Origin: Lachnospiraceae bacterium
GTDB lineage: Bacteria > Bacillota > Clostridia > Lachnospirales > Lachnospiraceae
Assembly: GCA_024695665.1 (NCBI GenBank)
Contig: JAILHT010000032.1
Span: forward strand, 1 to 35,456
Direction of reading: 5' to 3'
DNA length: 35,456 bases
Shown: in pieces, positions 7,749-15,920 of the stretch
How positions within the stretch are numbered: position 1 is the first letter of the stretch
Layout of the letters: every line of letters begins with the position of its first letter
Translations under genes and position numbers: made by a program
Notes under the pieces: model-generated
What the model was told of the DNA's origin: nothing
The model's database searches: none
What the model saw: only the letters and a program-made list of their open reading frames with translations

Positions 7749-9032
7749 CTATTTGTAATAATCGAACTCATGGCCGTACATTCTAACAGTATCACCGTCT
7801 GTAATTCCCATACCCTCAAGTTCTTTGAGAATACCCTGTTCTTTTAAGAATTTCTGGAAGAACAAAAATCCTTTCTCGGAATCGATATTCGTATAACCGA
7901 GCATCTTATCAATCTTAGGTCCTTCAACCACAAAGGCGCCGTCATCTGCACGTTCCACAGTATAAGACTCCTCCTCAAAGAAATGCAATGCCGGATCATA
8001 TTCCTGCTCATAGACAGTAACCTCTTTCGGAAGCTTGTCGAGCATATCGCTAACATAGTACAGTAGTTCTTTTACACCTTCACCACTAACGGCAGATATG
8101 GCAAATACACGTATTCCTTTGCCTTCAAATTCTGCTTTTAATCTGTCTATGATCTCATTTGCATCACCGTATATCGCATCGGTTTTATTTGCTGCTATAA
8201 CCTGAGGTTTTTCAAGTAATTCAGGATTGTATTTTAAGAGTTCCTCTGAGATCTTTTTTATATCATCGACAGGATCTCTTCCCTCTGTGGAAGCCGCATC
8301 AACAATATGTATTATAACTTTCGTTCTCTCTATATGTCTAAGGAACTCATGGCCAAGGCCTATTCCCTCGGAAGCGCCTTCTATAAGCCCCGGTATATCT
8401 GCAATAACAAATCCTTTTGCATCATCTAAATCAACCACACCAAGGTTTGGACTAAGTGTCGTAAAATGATAATTTGCAATCTTTGGATTTGCGTTACTTA
8501 CTCTTGAGAGTAAAGTGCTCTTTCCGACATTTGGAAAGCCGACGAGACCGACATCCGCTATGACTTTAAGTTCAAGGAGAACTTCTATTTCAAGCGCATC
8601 CTGTCCGGGTTTTGCATACTTAGGGGCCTGCATTTTGGCAGTTGCAAAATGCTGATTTCCAAGACCTCCTTTTCCGCCTTTCAAGATAACCTGTCTCTTA
8701 TTGTCACCGGACATATCCGCAATGACTTTTCCGCTTGCAGCATCCTTTATTACTGTTCCCTCCGGAACCTTAAGTACAAGATCTTCACCGTTTTTACCGT
8801 GGCAGTTTTTCTTTCCGCCTTCCTCACCGTTTCCGGCCTGAAATTTTCGTCTGTATCTGTAATCGGCGAGCGTGTTGACTCCATCATCAACCTGGAAGAT
8901 TATATCTCCGCCTCTTCCGCCGTCTCCGCCGTCGGGGCCGCCGTTAGGAACATATTTCTCTCTTCTGAAGCTTATATGCCCGTTTCCGCCTTTTCCCGAT
9001 CTTATGATTATCTTTGCTCTGTCGGCAAACAT
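7749..9032 (-). CDS. obg: GTPase Obg (CgtA)
   Basis: An essential GTPase that acts late in 50S assembly and links to ppGpp and stress signalling. The 427-aa protein has three domains. A glycine-rich Obg fold covers about 1-158 (SGKGGNGHISFRREKYVPNG at the start). The G domain covers about 159-330, with P-loop GFPNVGKST, switch II region DIPGLIEGAS, and NKTD for guanine. A C-terminal OCT domain follows (about 340-427). The ATG follows AAAGGAG. A GC-rich hairpin separates it from rpmA upstream and may tune its level relative to L27. Confidence 0.97.
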   Translation of the reverse strand: MFADRAKIIIRSGKGGNGHISFRREKYVPNGGPDGGDGGRGGDIIFQVDDGVNTLADYRYRRKFQAGNGEEGGKKNCHGKNGEDLVLKVPEGTVIKDAASGKVIADMSGDNKRQVILKGGKGGLGNQHFATAKMQAPKYAKPGQDALEIEVLLELKVIADVGLVGFPNVGKSTLLSRVSNANPKIANYHFTTLSPNLGVVDLDDAKGFVIADIPGLIEGASEGIGLGHEFLRHIERTKVIIHIVDAASTEGRDPVDDIKKISEELLKYNPELLEKPQVIAANKTDAIYGDANEIIDRLKAEFEGKGIRVFAISAVSGEGVKELLYYVSDMLDKLPKEVTVYEQEYDPALHFFEEESYTVERADDGAFVVEGPKIDKMLGYTNIDSEKGFLFFQKFLKEQGILKELEGMGITDGDTVRMYGHEFDYYK

Positions 9033-9058
9033 TGTTTTTCTCCTTTTTAGAAGACAAA

Positions 9059-9086
9059 TAGACCCGGCGTTTTCGCGTCGGGTCTA
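9059..9086 (-). terminator. Intra-operon hairpin between rpmA and obg, possible partial terminator or processing site
   Basis: An 11-bp stem (TAGACCCGGCG with CGTCGGGTCTA, one G-T wobble on RNA) closes a 6-nt loop. On the minus strand it is followed by ATTTGTCTTCT, not a clean T run. It would reduce or process read-through from the ribosomal protein genes into obg. Confidence 0.5.
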
Positions 9087-9099
9087 AAAATAAAAGTTC

Positions 9100-9384
9100 T
9101 TATTCTGCTACAGGATATACGCTAGCCTGCTTCTTATCTCTGCCTTTTCTCTCAAATCTAAGAATTCCGTCGACTGTTGCATATAATGTATCATCTCCAC
9201 CGATGCCAACATTAACACCCGGATGGATCTTTGTTCCACGCTGTCTGTATAAGATATTTCCAGCTTTTACGAACTGACCGTCTGCTCTTTTTGCTCCTAA
9301 TCTTTTTGACTCTGAGTCACGTCCGTTCTTTGTAGAACCAACTCCCTTTTTATGAGCAAAAAACTGAAGATTCATTGTCAACAT
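9100..9384 (-). CDS. rpmA: 50S ribosomal protein L27 with cleavable N-terminal extension
   Basis: L27 reaches the peptidyl transferase centre through its N-terminus. The 94-aa precursor begins [25 protein letters not shown] is the recognition motif of the Firmicutes L27 protease Prp, which cuts after FF. Mature L27 would then start AHKKG. The chosen start has GGAGG nine nucleotides upstream. A longer frame to 9429 would overlap prp heavily and is rejected. The gene is 4 nt downstream of prp, which encodes the protease. Confidence 0.97.
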   Translation of the reverse strand: MLTMNLQFFAHKKGVGSTKNGRDSESKRLGAKRADGQFVKAGNILYRQRGTKIHPGVNVGIGGDDTLYATVDGILRFERKGRDKKQASVYPVAE

Positions 9385-9388
9385 TTCT

Positions 9389-9718
9389 CTACACCTCCTT
9401 AAAGTTAAGAATGATAAATTCTTCTCCATAATTTTCAGAGATTCCTTTGATACCTAAAATCAGAGATTCAATGAGAAGTTCGGCATCTTCACCGTACTCT
9501 TTCAAAACTCTGACCCTGATAGTTCCTTTTTCCTCGTCAACGTATGTATCGAGTTTAGTCTCGGTCAACTTCATAATGGAGTTGATTGTATTTATAACAA
9601 GCGCCGAAACACCTGCACAAACTATATCTTCTCCCGCATCAGCATAACCGGAATGACCGTCACAATCGAAACCCTGATAGGAACCATCTTTCTGTCGGTA
9701 AATAGTTACATTAGTCAT
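9389..9718 (-). CDS. prp: Ribosomal-processing cysteine protease Prp (YsxB family)
   Basis: Removes the N-terminal extension of L27 precursors; in Staphylococcus aureus this cleavage is essential. The 109-aa protein carries the family signature. His22 lies in [20 protein letters not shown] and Cys34 in the same motif. These form the catalytic dyad. The gene sits between rplU and rpmA, as in most Firmicutes with the cleavable L27. Its substrate, with an intact LQFF motif, is encoded 4 nt downstream. Confidence 0.95.
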   Translation of the reverse strand: MTNVTIYRQKDGSYQGFDCDGHSGYADAGEDIVCAGVSALVINTINSIMKLTETKLDTYVDEEKGTIRVRVLKEYGEDAELLIESLILGIKGISENYGEEFIILNFKEV

Positions 9719-9735
9719 AACTTTTACCCTTATGA

Positions 9736-10044
9736 TTATCCGTTAATCTTTTCAATCTTAACCTGAGTGTAAGACTGTCTATGACCGTTCTTTTTGTGAT
9801 AACCGGTCTTTCTCTTGTACTTGTAAACGATAACCTTTTTAGCTCTTCCTTCCTTAACTACAGAAGCTTTAACTGTTGCTCCTGAAACTGTAGGATTTCC
9901 AACCTTGAGCTCTCCATCGCTTACTGCAAGAACGTTATCGAATACTACTTCGTTTCCGGCCTCCACACCAAGCTTTTCAATGGTAATGATATCGCCTTCG
10001 GATACTTTGTACTGCTTACCACCTGTTGCTATAATTGCGTACAT
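9736..10044 (-). CDS. rplU: 50S ribosomal protein L21
   Basis: A 102-aa ribosomal protein that binds 23S rRNA. It has the typical start [18 protein letters not shown] and the C-terminal [20 protein letters not shown]. The start at 10044 follows TAGGAGGTGCCAT; a seven-residue longer frame is not supported. First gene of the rplU-prp-rpmA-obg-yhbY-nadD-yqeK-rsfS run. A consensus promoter and an L21-type leader precede it, so autogenous control by L21 is likely. Confidence 0.97.
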   Translation of the reverse strand: MYAIIATGGKQYKVSEGDIITIEKLGVEAGNEVVFDNVLAVSDGELKVGNPTVSGATVKASVVKEGRAKKVIVYKYKRKTGYHKKNGHRQSYTQVKIEKING

Positions 10045-10065
10045 ATGGCACCTCCTATTTATCAT

Positions 10066-10125
10066 TACTCGCCAGCTACGGTGCCGTCCACTATGGACAG
10101 ACTTCTACCTCACTGTGCGGCATAC
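10066..10125 (-). ncRNA. L21 leader (ribosomal protein autoregulatory 5' UTR)
   Basis: The minus-strand leader reads GCCGCACAGTGAGGTAGAAG, then a GTCCA-TAG-TGGAC hairpin, then GGCACCGTAGCTGGCGAG just before the L21 ribosome binding site. GCC/GGC and GGT/ACC helices frame the hairpin. The conserved AGTGAGGT and TAGCTGGCGAG blocks match my recollection of the Firmicutes L21 leader family. No covariance model was run. It begins right after the predicted transcription start. Confidence 0.7.
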
Positions 10126-10131
10126 TCGATT

Positions 10132-10160
10132 ATATTAGCATCAATGATCTCATTAGTCAA
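10132..10160 (-). promoter_or_regulatory. Promoter of the rplU operon
   Basis: Minus strand TTGACT (10160-10155), a 17-nt spacer ending TGC, and TAATAT (10137-10132). The predicted start falls at the 5' edge of the L21 leader. Confidence 0.7.
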
Positions 10161-10201
10161 CACAATTTTTTTATGCCTTATAAATTTTTATTTACAGTTC
10201 A

Positions 10202-10231
10202 AATCTCGCCGCAAGACTTGGCGCGGGATTT
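10202..10231 (-). terminator. Candidate terminator after the RNase E/G gene
   Basis: AAATCCCGC pairs with GCGAGATTT (one mismatch) around a GC-rich loop, five nucleotides past the stop codon. No T run follows directly, so it may be weak or a processing signal. Confidence 0.35.
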
Positions 10232-10235
10232 ATTT

Positions 10236-11447
10236 CTACTCTTTCAATACTTCAGCCAGTGATCTCTTTCCTTTTTTCCTGGTTATCTCCATAAGCCCAA
10301 GCTTTGTAATATCCAAAGCATCGCACTTGACGCTGTCGGATTTTAAGAGATGTCTCATCTCCTTAAGGAGAGTCGTCTCCTCTTTTTCACTGCCCATATT
10401 TATAAAATCGACAAGAATCATTCCTGAGATATTTCTTAATCTGAGCTGTCTTGCTATCTCTTGTGCGGCCTCCGAATTTATATTGTAAAAATAATCTTCG
10501 TCGTAGCCTTTATCCTTCTTGCCGCTGTTTACATCTATGACAGTCATTGTCTCTGTCTGTTCAATGATAATATAAGCTCCGCTTTTCAGATATACCTTTT
10601 TTTCCGTGAGCTCGGACATCTTTGAATTCAGGCCATATAGCGCGGAAAGTGAAATCGAATCATCTTTATATAATAAAGTCTTTTCTATAATCTGTCTTGA
10701 AAGAAGATTTTTTGATTGGACAATATCATTGTAAATATTCTCGTCATCCGTCAAAACTTTCTCTATATCATCTTCCTTCAAAGAAGCAAGATAGCTGATA
10801 AAAGAAGGCGCCGCTTTCTTAACAACGGAATACACCTTTTTGTGCTTTGACTCGACCAAAAGCTGCTCTGTAATCTTTAGAATATCAAAAAGTGACTCGC
10901 AAAATTCTTCATCTGAATAAGATATCGCATTGGTGCGAACTATAAGTCCAAAATCTTTGTTTCCGTCAAGTATTCTTCTAGCATTTTCCTTAAATCTCTG
11001 TGCATCTGTTTCGGAAAGTTTTTTCGAAACTCCTACTTCATTTCTGTATGTCGTAAGAAGAAAACCCTTGCCCTCGAAAGTGAGTTTTGTTGAAACCACA
11101 GGATCCTTTGTCTTTATGGCATCTTTTATTATCTGTACGAGAATCTCGTCACCTGCCACAAGTCCATCTGATTTTGAATACTTATTCACAATCACAGGAT
11201 TTTTTAACTCCCTAAAGGGAAGATAAGCCTTGTCTTTTGGGGATATATTCACAAACATACCACCTATCGACTCTTTGACTTCGGCTATCTTTGCGACAAT
11301 GATATCTCCTATAGTAAAGTCTGAAGCATCTCCGCAATAATTATCACCGATTTCAAATCCCTCAAGTCTGTTATTGCCTATCAGCGCGGCGACCTGTCTT
11401 TTTTTATTATTTATTTCGGTAAATGTGAATATTACCTGTTTACTCAA
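10236..11447 (-). CDS. Ribonuclease E/G family protein, short form without Zn-link
   Basis: A single-strand-specific endoribonuclease family acting in rRNA maturation and mRNA decay. The 403-aa protein has an S1 RNA-binding domain (about 40-125; IGDIIVAKIAEVKESIGGMF) and an RNase H-like and DNase I-like catalytic region. The Mg-binding aspartates are present: Asp305 in TMTVIDVNSGK and Asp347 in ISGMILVDFINM. The protein ends at TRKKGKRSLAEVLKE, where longer RNase G proteins continue with a CPxC Zn-link and a small domain. Start is TTG, overlapping the DUF2344 stop by 8 nt, with GGGGGAAG upstream. It lies last in the his/radical-SAM run, just before the L21 operon, as in many Firmicutes. Confidence 0.9.
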   Translation of the reverse strand: MSKQVIFTFTEINNKKRQVAALIGNNRLEGFEIGDNYCGDASDFTIGDIIVAKIAEVKESIGGMFVNISPKDKAYLPFRELKNPVIVNKYSKSDGLVAGDEILVQIIKDAIKTKDPVVSTKLTFEGKGFLLTTYRNEVGVSKKLSETDAQRFKENARRILDGNKDFGLIVRTNAISYSDEEFCESLFDILKITEQLLVESKHKKVYSVVKKAAPSFISYLASLKEDDIEKVLTDDENIYNDIVQSKNLLSRQIIEKTLLYKDDSISLSALYGLNSKMSELTEKKVYLKSGAYIIIEQTETMTVIDVNSGKKDKGYDEDYFYNINSEAAQEIARQLRLRNISGMILVDFINMGSEKEETTLLKEMRHLLKSDSVKCDALDITKLGLMEITRKKGKRSLAEVLKE

Positions 11448-12168
11448 TTTCTTCCCCCGTCTCTGACAGCGAAATCAATCTGTCATCCTTCATACAGTAT
11501 AGATCAAGTCTGTGTATCTGATAAGCATTCTCGTCAAACTCGATATTCATAAAATCATAGAATGCTTTAAGGAAAAGCTCCGGTTTTACATTGTCCACAC
11601 TTCCGGTTGAAAGCTTTATGTAATAAACTATCCTGCCATCATTCTCATTTATCTCAAACTCGTAGACAAGCGCTTTAAGGTCCATGACCTTCTCGCTCTT
11701 TTTCGTCTGCTTTGTGACGAGTATCTCCTTTGCATCATCATAAAAAGCCTTCTTTTTTTCTCGTAAAGAATCTATATCAAGGGCTGTATTGCATTTTTTT
11801 TCATATTCATCTTTGAGAAATACATTATAATCCGCACATGCCACAACAGACATTGCATTTTTCTCACTGTCATCGAGTTTTCTGTATGAAAGTATCTCCA
11901 TACCGGGTACCATAACCGCATTGAGCTTATCGACAGATACTTTTGAAGCTTCACTGCTCTCTACAGCAATATCCAGATACTCTCCGTCACTGGTGAGGCC
12001 TACGCCGAGCGGAGCCGCAAATGACATGATCTGGTGAGGCGAAAATCCTCCGGAATAAGATATATCAATTCCCGCTCTTCTCATACATTTTTGAAAGTAT
12101 CTCAAAATATCAAGATGACCGATGTATTTCATTATCGAAAATTTTCGGAATCTAATTCTTATTTTCAA
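11440..12168 (-). CDS. TIGR03936 / DUF2344 protein, partner of the radical SAM protein
   Basis: A 242-aa protein of the DUF2344 family. Its characteristic N-terminus is KIRIRFRKFSIMKYIGHLDILRYFQ, followed by RRAGIDISYSGGFSPHQIMSFA. In other bacteria this domain is adjacent or fused to the TIGR03960 radical SAM protein. Function is unknown; linkage to RNase G and L21 suggests RNA or ribosome modification, which is inference. The likely start is TTG at 12168, six nucleotides after GGAGGAG. It overlaps the upstream gene by 17 nt. The frame stays open to 12291 with ATG codons further upstream, but that would mean over 130 nt of overlap and no good site. Confidence 0.85.
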   Translation of the reverse strand: MKIRIRFRKFSIMKYIGHLDILRYFQKCMRRAGIDISYSGGFSPHQIMSFAAPLGVGLTSDGEYLDIAVESSEASKVSVDKLNAVMVPGMEILSYRKLDDSEKNAMSVVACADYNVFLKDEYEKKCNTALDIDSLREKKKAFYDDAKEILVTKQTKKSEKVMDLKALVYEFEINENDGRIVYYIKLSTGSVDNVKPELFLKAFYDFMNIEFDENAYQIHRLDLYCMKDDRLISLSETGEEIE

Positions 12169-14017
12169 AGCAAACTCCTCCGTTGTACCTGGCCGATCCG
12201 CATCCACTGCACTGCTGTCTGCAGTTTGGGGTAACTGTTTCGGCATATGCATTTTTTCTCTCTCGAAGAAGAAATGCCTTGGTGACACCACAATCTATAA
12301 AATCCCAAGGGAGTATTTCATCTTCACTTCTCTCCCTCAAAGTGTACTCCTCCATAGTGAGACCTTCACTCTCAAATGCCTTTAACCATTTGTCCATATC
12401 AAAAGTTTCTGTCCACGAATCAAAAAGACATCCACTTTCATAAGCTTTAAGAAGTACTTTCGAGAGCCTTCTGTCTCCTCTTGCAAAGACTCCCTCAAGA
12501 ACAGTGACATCTGCATGATGCCAGTTGTACTTTATACTCTTTCTGTTCAACTGTTCACTGACCGCATCATTTACAGTCTTTGCACAATCAAGGTAATGTT
12601 CCGGTGTATACATCTTCTCCCACTGGAATGGTGTGAAAGGCTTTGGCACAAAAAATGACGTACTTATAGTAATCTGGCATTTTCCCTGTCTTTTTTCCTT
12701 CGGAACAATGTCATAATACTCTTTTGCAATCTCATTTGCGAGAATCGCGATCGCTCTCATATCATCTTTAGTCTCAGTCGGAAGTCCGAGCATAAAATAT
12801 AGCTTCACCTTGTTCCATCCGCCTTCGAACGCAAGACCGGCACCTTTAAGAATCACCTCTTCTGTGAGACCTTTGTTTATAACATTTCTCATTCTCTGAG
12901 AACCGGCTTCTGGCGCAAAGGTAACACTGCTCTTCTTTATGTCCTGAACCTTGCTCATGACATCGAGCGAAAAGGCATCTATACGAAGCGACGGAAGAGA
13001 AATATTTACTCCCTTATCCTTGAAATTGTCTATCAAAAAATTCACAAGTTCCTCAAGATCAGTGTAATCGGAGGAGCTTAAAGAGCTCAATGATATTTCT
13101 TCATGTCCCGTGTTAGTGAGCATCTCATAGGCATTTTTTTTGAGAACCTCAATATCTTTTTCTCGGTTTGGTCTGTATATCATACCGGCCTGGCAAAAAC
13201 GACAACCTCTTATACATCCTCTCTGAATCTCAAGCACAACCCTATCCTGGGTAGCTTTTATAAAAGGAACAAGCGGTTTGCTTGGGTACGGTGCCAAACT
13301 GAGATCAGAGACCACCTGTCTTTTTATTGTCGCAGGAACTCCCTCATCGTGATCAAAGGATGTGATAAGTCCATTTTCGTCATAAGTAGGATGATAGAAC
13401 TTTGGAACATAGATTCCCGGGATATTTGCCGCTTTCATGAGAAACTCATCCCTGGAATATCCCATATTTTTCCATTCTTTGGTAAGCTCAAAAAGCTCGT
13501 CGTAGCTTGTCTCACCCTCGCCAATATAGAACATATCAAAAAAATCAGCGATAGGCTCAGGGTTTGTCGCACATGGTCCTCCCCCGATAACTATCGTGTC
13601 ATGATCTTTTCTGTCCTTAGCCAAAAGCGGAATCTTCGAGAGATCTAGAACCTGAAGTATATTTGTATAACACATCTCATACTGAATGGTTATGCCCAAA
13701 AAATCAAAATCTTTAATCGGATCCTGTGATTCCAAAGCAAAAAGAGGAATATCCTTCTCCTTCATAATTGCGTGAAGATCTGTCCATGGCGAATATACTC
13801 TCTCGCAATAGACGTCATCCCTCTTGTTCATCATATCGTAAAGAATCTGAATTCCGAGGTGAGACATACCTATCTCATAAACATCGGGAAAGCACATGAC
13901 GAAACGAATCGCCACGTGCTCCTTATCCTTTACTACCATATTGAATTCATTTCCGATATATCTGGCCGGTTTGTCAACCTTCAATAATATATCATCGGAT
14001 AGTGCTAATTTTTCCAT
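12152..14017 (-). CDS. TIGR03960 family B12-binding-type radical SAM protein
   Basis: A 621-aa protein with an N-terminal cobalamin-binding-like domain (about 30-200; FPDVYEIGMSHLGIQILYDM). A radical SAM core follows (about 250-480), with the CxxxCxxC cluster in GCIRGCRFCQAG. A C-terminal Cys-rich tail holds NCRQQCSGCGSARYNGGVC and could hold another metal site. The substrate is unknown. The family is usually coupled to DUF2344, as here, and linked to RNase G and ribosomal protein genes. It starts 3 nt after the hisIE-fusion stop with AGAGGTAATTA upstream, so it is probably co-transcribed with the his genes. Confidence 0.9.
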   Translation of the reverse strand: MEKLALSDDILLKVDKPARYIGNEFNMVVKDKEHVAIRFVMCFPDVYEIGMSHLGIQILYDMMNKRDDVYCERVYSPWTDLHAIMKEKDIPLFALESQDPIKDFDFLGITIQYEMCYTNILQVLDLSKIPLLAKDRKDHDTIVIGGGPCATNPEPIADFFDMFYIGEGETSYDELFELTKEWKNMGYSRDEFLMKAANIPGIYVPKFYHPTYDENGLITSFDHDEGVPATIKRQVVSDLSLAPYPSKPLVPFIKATQDRVVLEIQRGCIRGCRFCQAGMIYRPNREKDIEVLKKNAYEMLTNTGHEEISLSSLSSSDYTDLEELVNFLIDNFKDKGVNISLPSLRIDAFSLDVMSKVQDIKKSSVTFAPEAGSQRMRNVINKGLTEEVILKGAGLAFEGGWNKVKLYFMLGLPTETKDDMRAIAILANEIAKEYYDIVPKEKRQGKCQITISTSFFVPKPFTPFQWEKMYTPEHYLDCAKTVNDAVSEQLNRKSIKYNWHHADVTVLEGVFARGDRRLSKVLLKAYESGCLFDSWTETFDMDKWLKAFESEGLTMEEYTLRERSEDEILPWDFIDCGVTKAFLLRERKNAYAETVTPNCRQQCSGCGSARYNGGVCFENKN

Positions 14018-14020
14018 TAA

Positions 14021-15328
14021 TTACCTCTGTGAAAGTTCTGAAACAATATCTTCCCAGGTTATTCCCTTATCGACCATCAATACCATAAGATGATACAGAT
14101 AGTCACACATTTCGTATTTCAATTCATCAACGTCCGGATTCTTTGCCGAGATTAAAACCTCAGCGCTCTCCTCACCGAGTTTTTGAAGAATCCTGTCCGT
14201 TCCCTTGTCCAAAAGATAATTGGTATAAGAACCTTCATCCGGATTGTTTTTTCTGTCCAAAATTACATTGTAGACACTCTCGAAAACCTTAAGAGGATTC
14301 TTATCAACATATTCCTTAGCGACAATATTGTTGAAAAAGCAAGAATATGCACCGGTGTGACATGCAACTCCCACCTGGGAAACCTTTGCGAGTATAGTAT
14401 CGAAATCGCAATCAGCCGTCAAGGATTTTACAAACTGAAAATGTCCCGACTCCTCACCTTTCAACCAAAGTTTCTGACGACTTCTTGAAAAATAGGTCAT
14501 CTTGCCGGTTATGATCGTATTTAAAAACGACTCCTCATTCATATATGCAACCATAAGAACCTGATTTGTCTTATAATCTTGTGTTACAACAGGAATCAGA
14601 CCGTCGGAATTCAGTTTAAGATCAGACCAGTTGAGCTCGGGATTGAAATTGTCCATCTTGATATCTCTCAGGGTAAGCTCATATTTTACTTTCATAATGT
14701 CAGAGGCAACGCTGTTTACGGCAAGTCCGTATATTCCTCTGACATTTTCGTTTTTCATTATCCTCTCAAAATTATCTATATCGAATTCTTCCTGGATAAC
14801 AATACAAGGAAGATTGCTTATATTTGCTATCGCATCCAAAAGCTTGGGATTCATGAGAATAACTTCATGAAAGCTCGCAGCCATCTGTTCCCTGTTTTTG
14901 AAGATAAAATCAACCGTATCAACGGATACAAGCATTCTGTCTTTTCCGAATCTGTTTGCCCCCTCAAAGGCGAGTTCCATTGTTCCGGCTTTAGAACCGT
15001 TTAGTATAACCTGTTTGCAACCGGCATAAAAAAACTTCTTTATATCCTCAAGTCTTGAGATATTTCCGCCTGCGCAGACCTTCACCTCAAGATTTCTGTT
15101 TAGCCCTCTTATAGCATGAATATTTCTCTCATGCTCCTCGTCACTGTCGGACAGATCAAGTATCATTATCTTATCGATACCCGAATCGTTATAAAGTGTA
15201 GCAAGCTCCATCAAATCACCGGCAGAACTCATATCCGTTCGGCTTTTTACCGCTTTTCCGTTTTTCAAATAAATAGTCGCTACGAGGTTTTTGTCCTCTA
15301 CCTGCGGCTCAATATTCATTAAATCCAT
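14021..15328 (-). CDS. hisIE: HisIE (phosphoribosyl-AMP cyclohydrolase / phosphoribosyl-ATP pyrophosphatase) with N-terminal HisF-like domain
   Basis: Carries out steps 2 and 3 of histidine synthesis. The 435-aa protein is longer than ordinary HisIE (about 200-220 aa). Residues 1-225 resemble a HisF/HisA TIM barrel (GKAVKS, IMILDLS, VCAGGNISRLEDIKKFFYAG). Residues about 232-340 are HisI, with YFSRSRQKLWLKGEESGH and Cys307, Cys323 and Cys330 for zinc. Residues about 347-435 are HisE with KLGEESAEV. In the barrel, the position of the conserved catalytic Asp in HisF (CLDV before GRVVKG) appears to be Tyr20. The barrel may therefore be inactive or structural. The ATG follows the hisB stop directly, with GGGGAG upstream. 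Confidence 0.9.
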   Translation of the reverse strand: MDLMNIEPQVEDKNLVATIYLKNGKAVKSRTDMSSAGDLMELATLYNDSGIDKIMILDLSDSDEEHERNIHAIRGLNRNLEVKVCAGGNISRLEDIKKFFYAGCKQVILNGSKAGTMELAFEGANRFGKDRMLVSVDTVDFIFKNREQMAASFHEVILMNPKLLDAIANISNLPCIVIQEEFDIDNFERIMKNENVRGIYGLAVNSVASDIMKVKYELTLRDIKMDNFNPELNWSDLKLNSDGLIPVVTQDYKTNQVLMVAYMNEESFLNTIITGKMTYFSRSRQKLWLKGEESGHFQFVKSLTADCDFDTILAKVSQVGVACHTGAYSCFFNNIVAKEYVDKNPLKVFESVYNVILDRKNNPDEGSYTNYLLDKGTDRILQKLGEESAEVLISAKNPDVDELKYEMCDYLYHLMVLMVDKGITWEDIVSELSQR

Positions 15329-15919
15329 CTACAGACTCCCCTTTGTGGACAATACTCCGTCAATGCGCTCGTCCACCATTGTCGCCATATCAAGCGCTCT
15401 CGCAAAAGACTTGAACATAGCCTCAATAATATGATGATTGTTTGATCCTGACAAAACCTTAATGTGCAGATTCATTCCGGCACTGTAGGATATAGCATAG
15501 AAAAATTCTTTCACCATCTCGGTGTCAAAATATCCGACACGGTCAACATCAAACTCATGGTCAAAGCCAAGATACGGTCTTCCCGACAAATCTATAGCAC
15601 ACATGCAAAGAGTTTCATCCATAGGTAAAATACAACTTCCGAAACGCTTAATACCTTTCTTATCGCCTATTGCCTCTTTTATTGCAGTGCCGAGAACTAT
15701 ACCGGTATCTTCTATCGTATGATGGCAATCCACCACCAAGTCACCCTCGGCATGTACATTCAAATCAAAGAAACCATGTCTTGCAAAACCGTCAAGCATA
15801 TGATCGAAAAAACCGATTCCTGTGTCCACGGTAGCTTTTCCGCTGCCGTCTATATCAAGTTCAAGTTTTATACTCGTCTCTTTTGTATTTCTCTCAATTG
15901 CAGCTTTTCTGTCAGACAT
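15329..15919 (-). CDS. hisB: Imidazoleglycerol-phosphate dehydratase
   Basis: Dehydrates imidazole glycerol phosphate to imidazole acetol phosphate using Mn. The 196-aa monofunctional form has no phosphatase domain. The metal-binding repeats are visible: FFDHMLDGFARHG, DCHHTIEDTGIVLG and the late NNHHIIEAMFKSFARAL. Start MSDRKAAIERNTKETS (15919) follows GAGGAGGATTGAT. It begins one nucleotide after the hisD stop and ends directly at the hisIE start, indicating tight coupling. Confidence 0.97.
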   Translation of the reverse strand: MSDRKAAIERNTKETSIKLELDIDGSGKATVDTGIGFFDHMLDGFARHGFFDLNVHAEGDLVVDCHHTIEDTGIVLGTAIKEAIGDKKGIKRFGSCILPMDETLCMCAIDLSGRPYLGFDHEFDVDRVGYFDTEMVKEFFYAISYSAGMNLHIKVLSGSNNHHIIEAMFKSFARALDMATMVDERIDGVLSTKGSL

Positions 15920-15920
15920 A

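Noticed and set aside
12169-12291. Upstream extension of the DUF2344 protein
   Set aside because: It would overlap the radical SAM gene by about 140 nt and has no ribosome site; the TTG at 12168 has GGAGGAG six nucleotides away.
13103-13648. Plus-strand ORF of 181 codons
   Set aside because: Shadow of the radical SAM gene, which has intact motifs on the minus strand.
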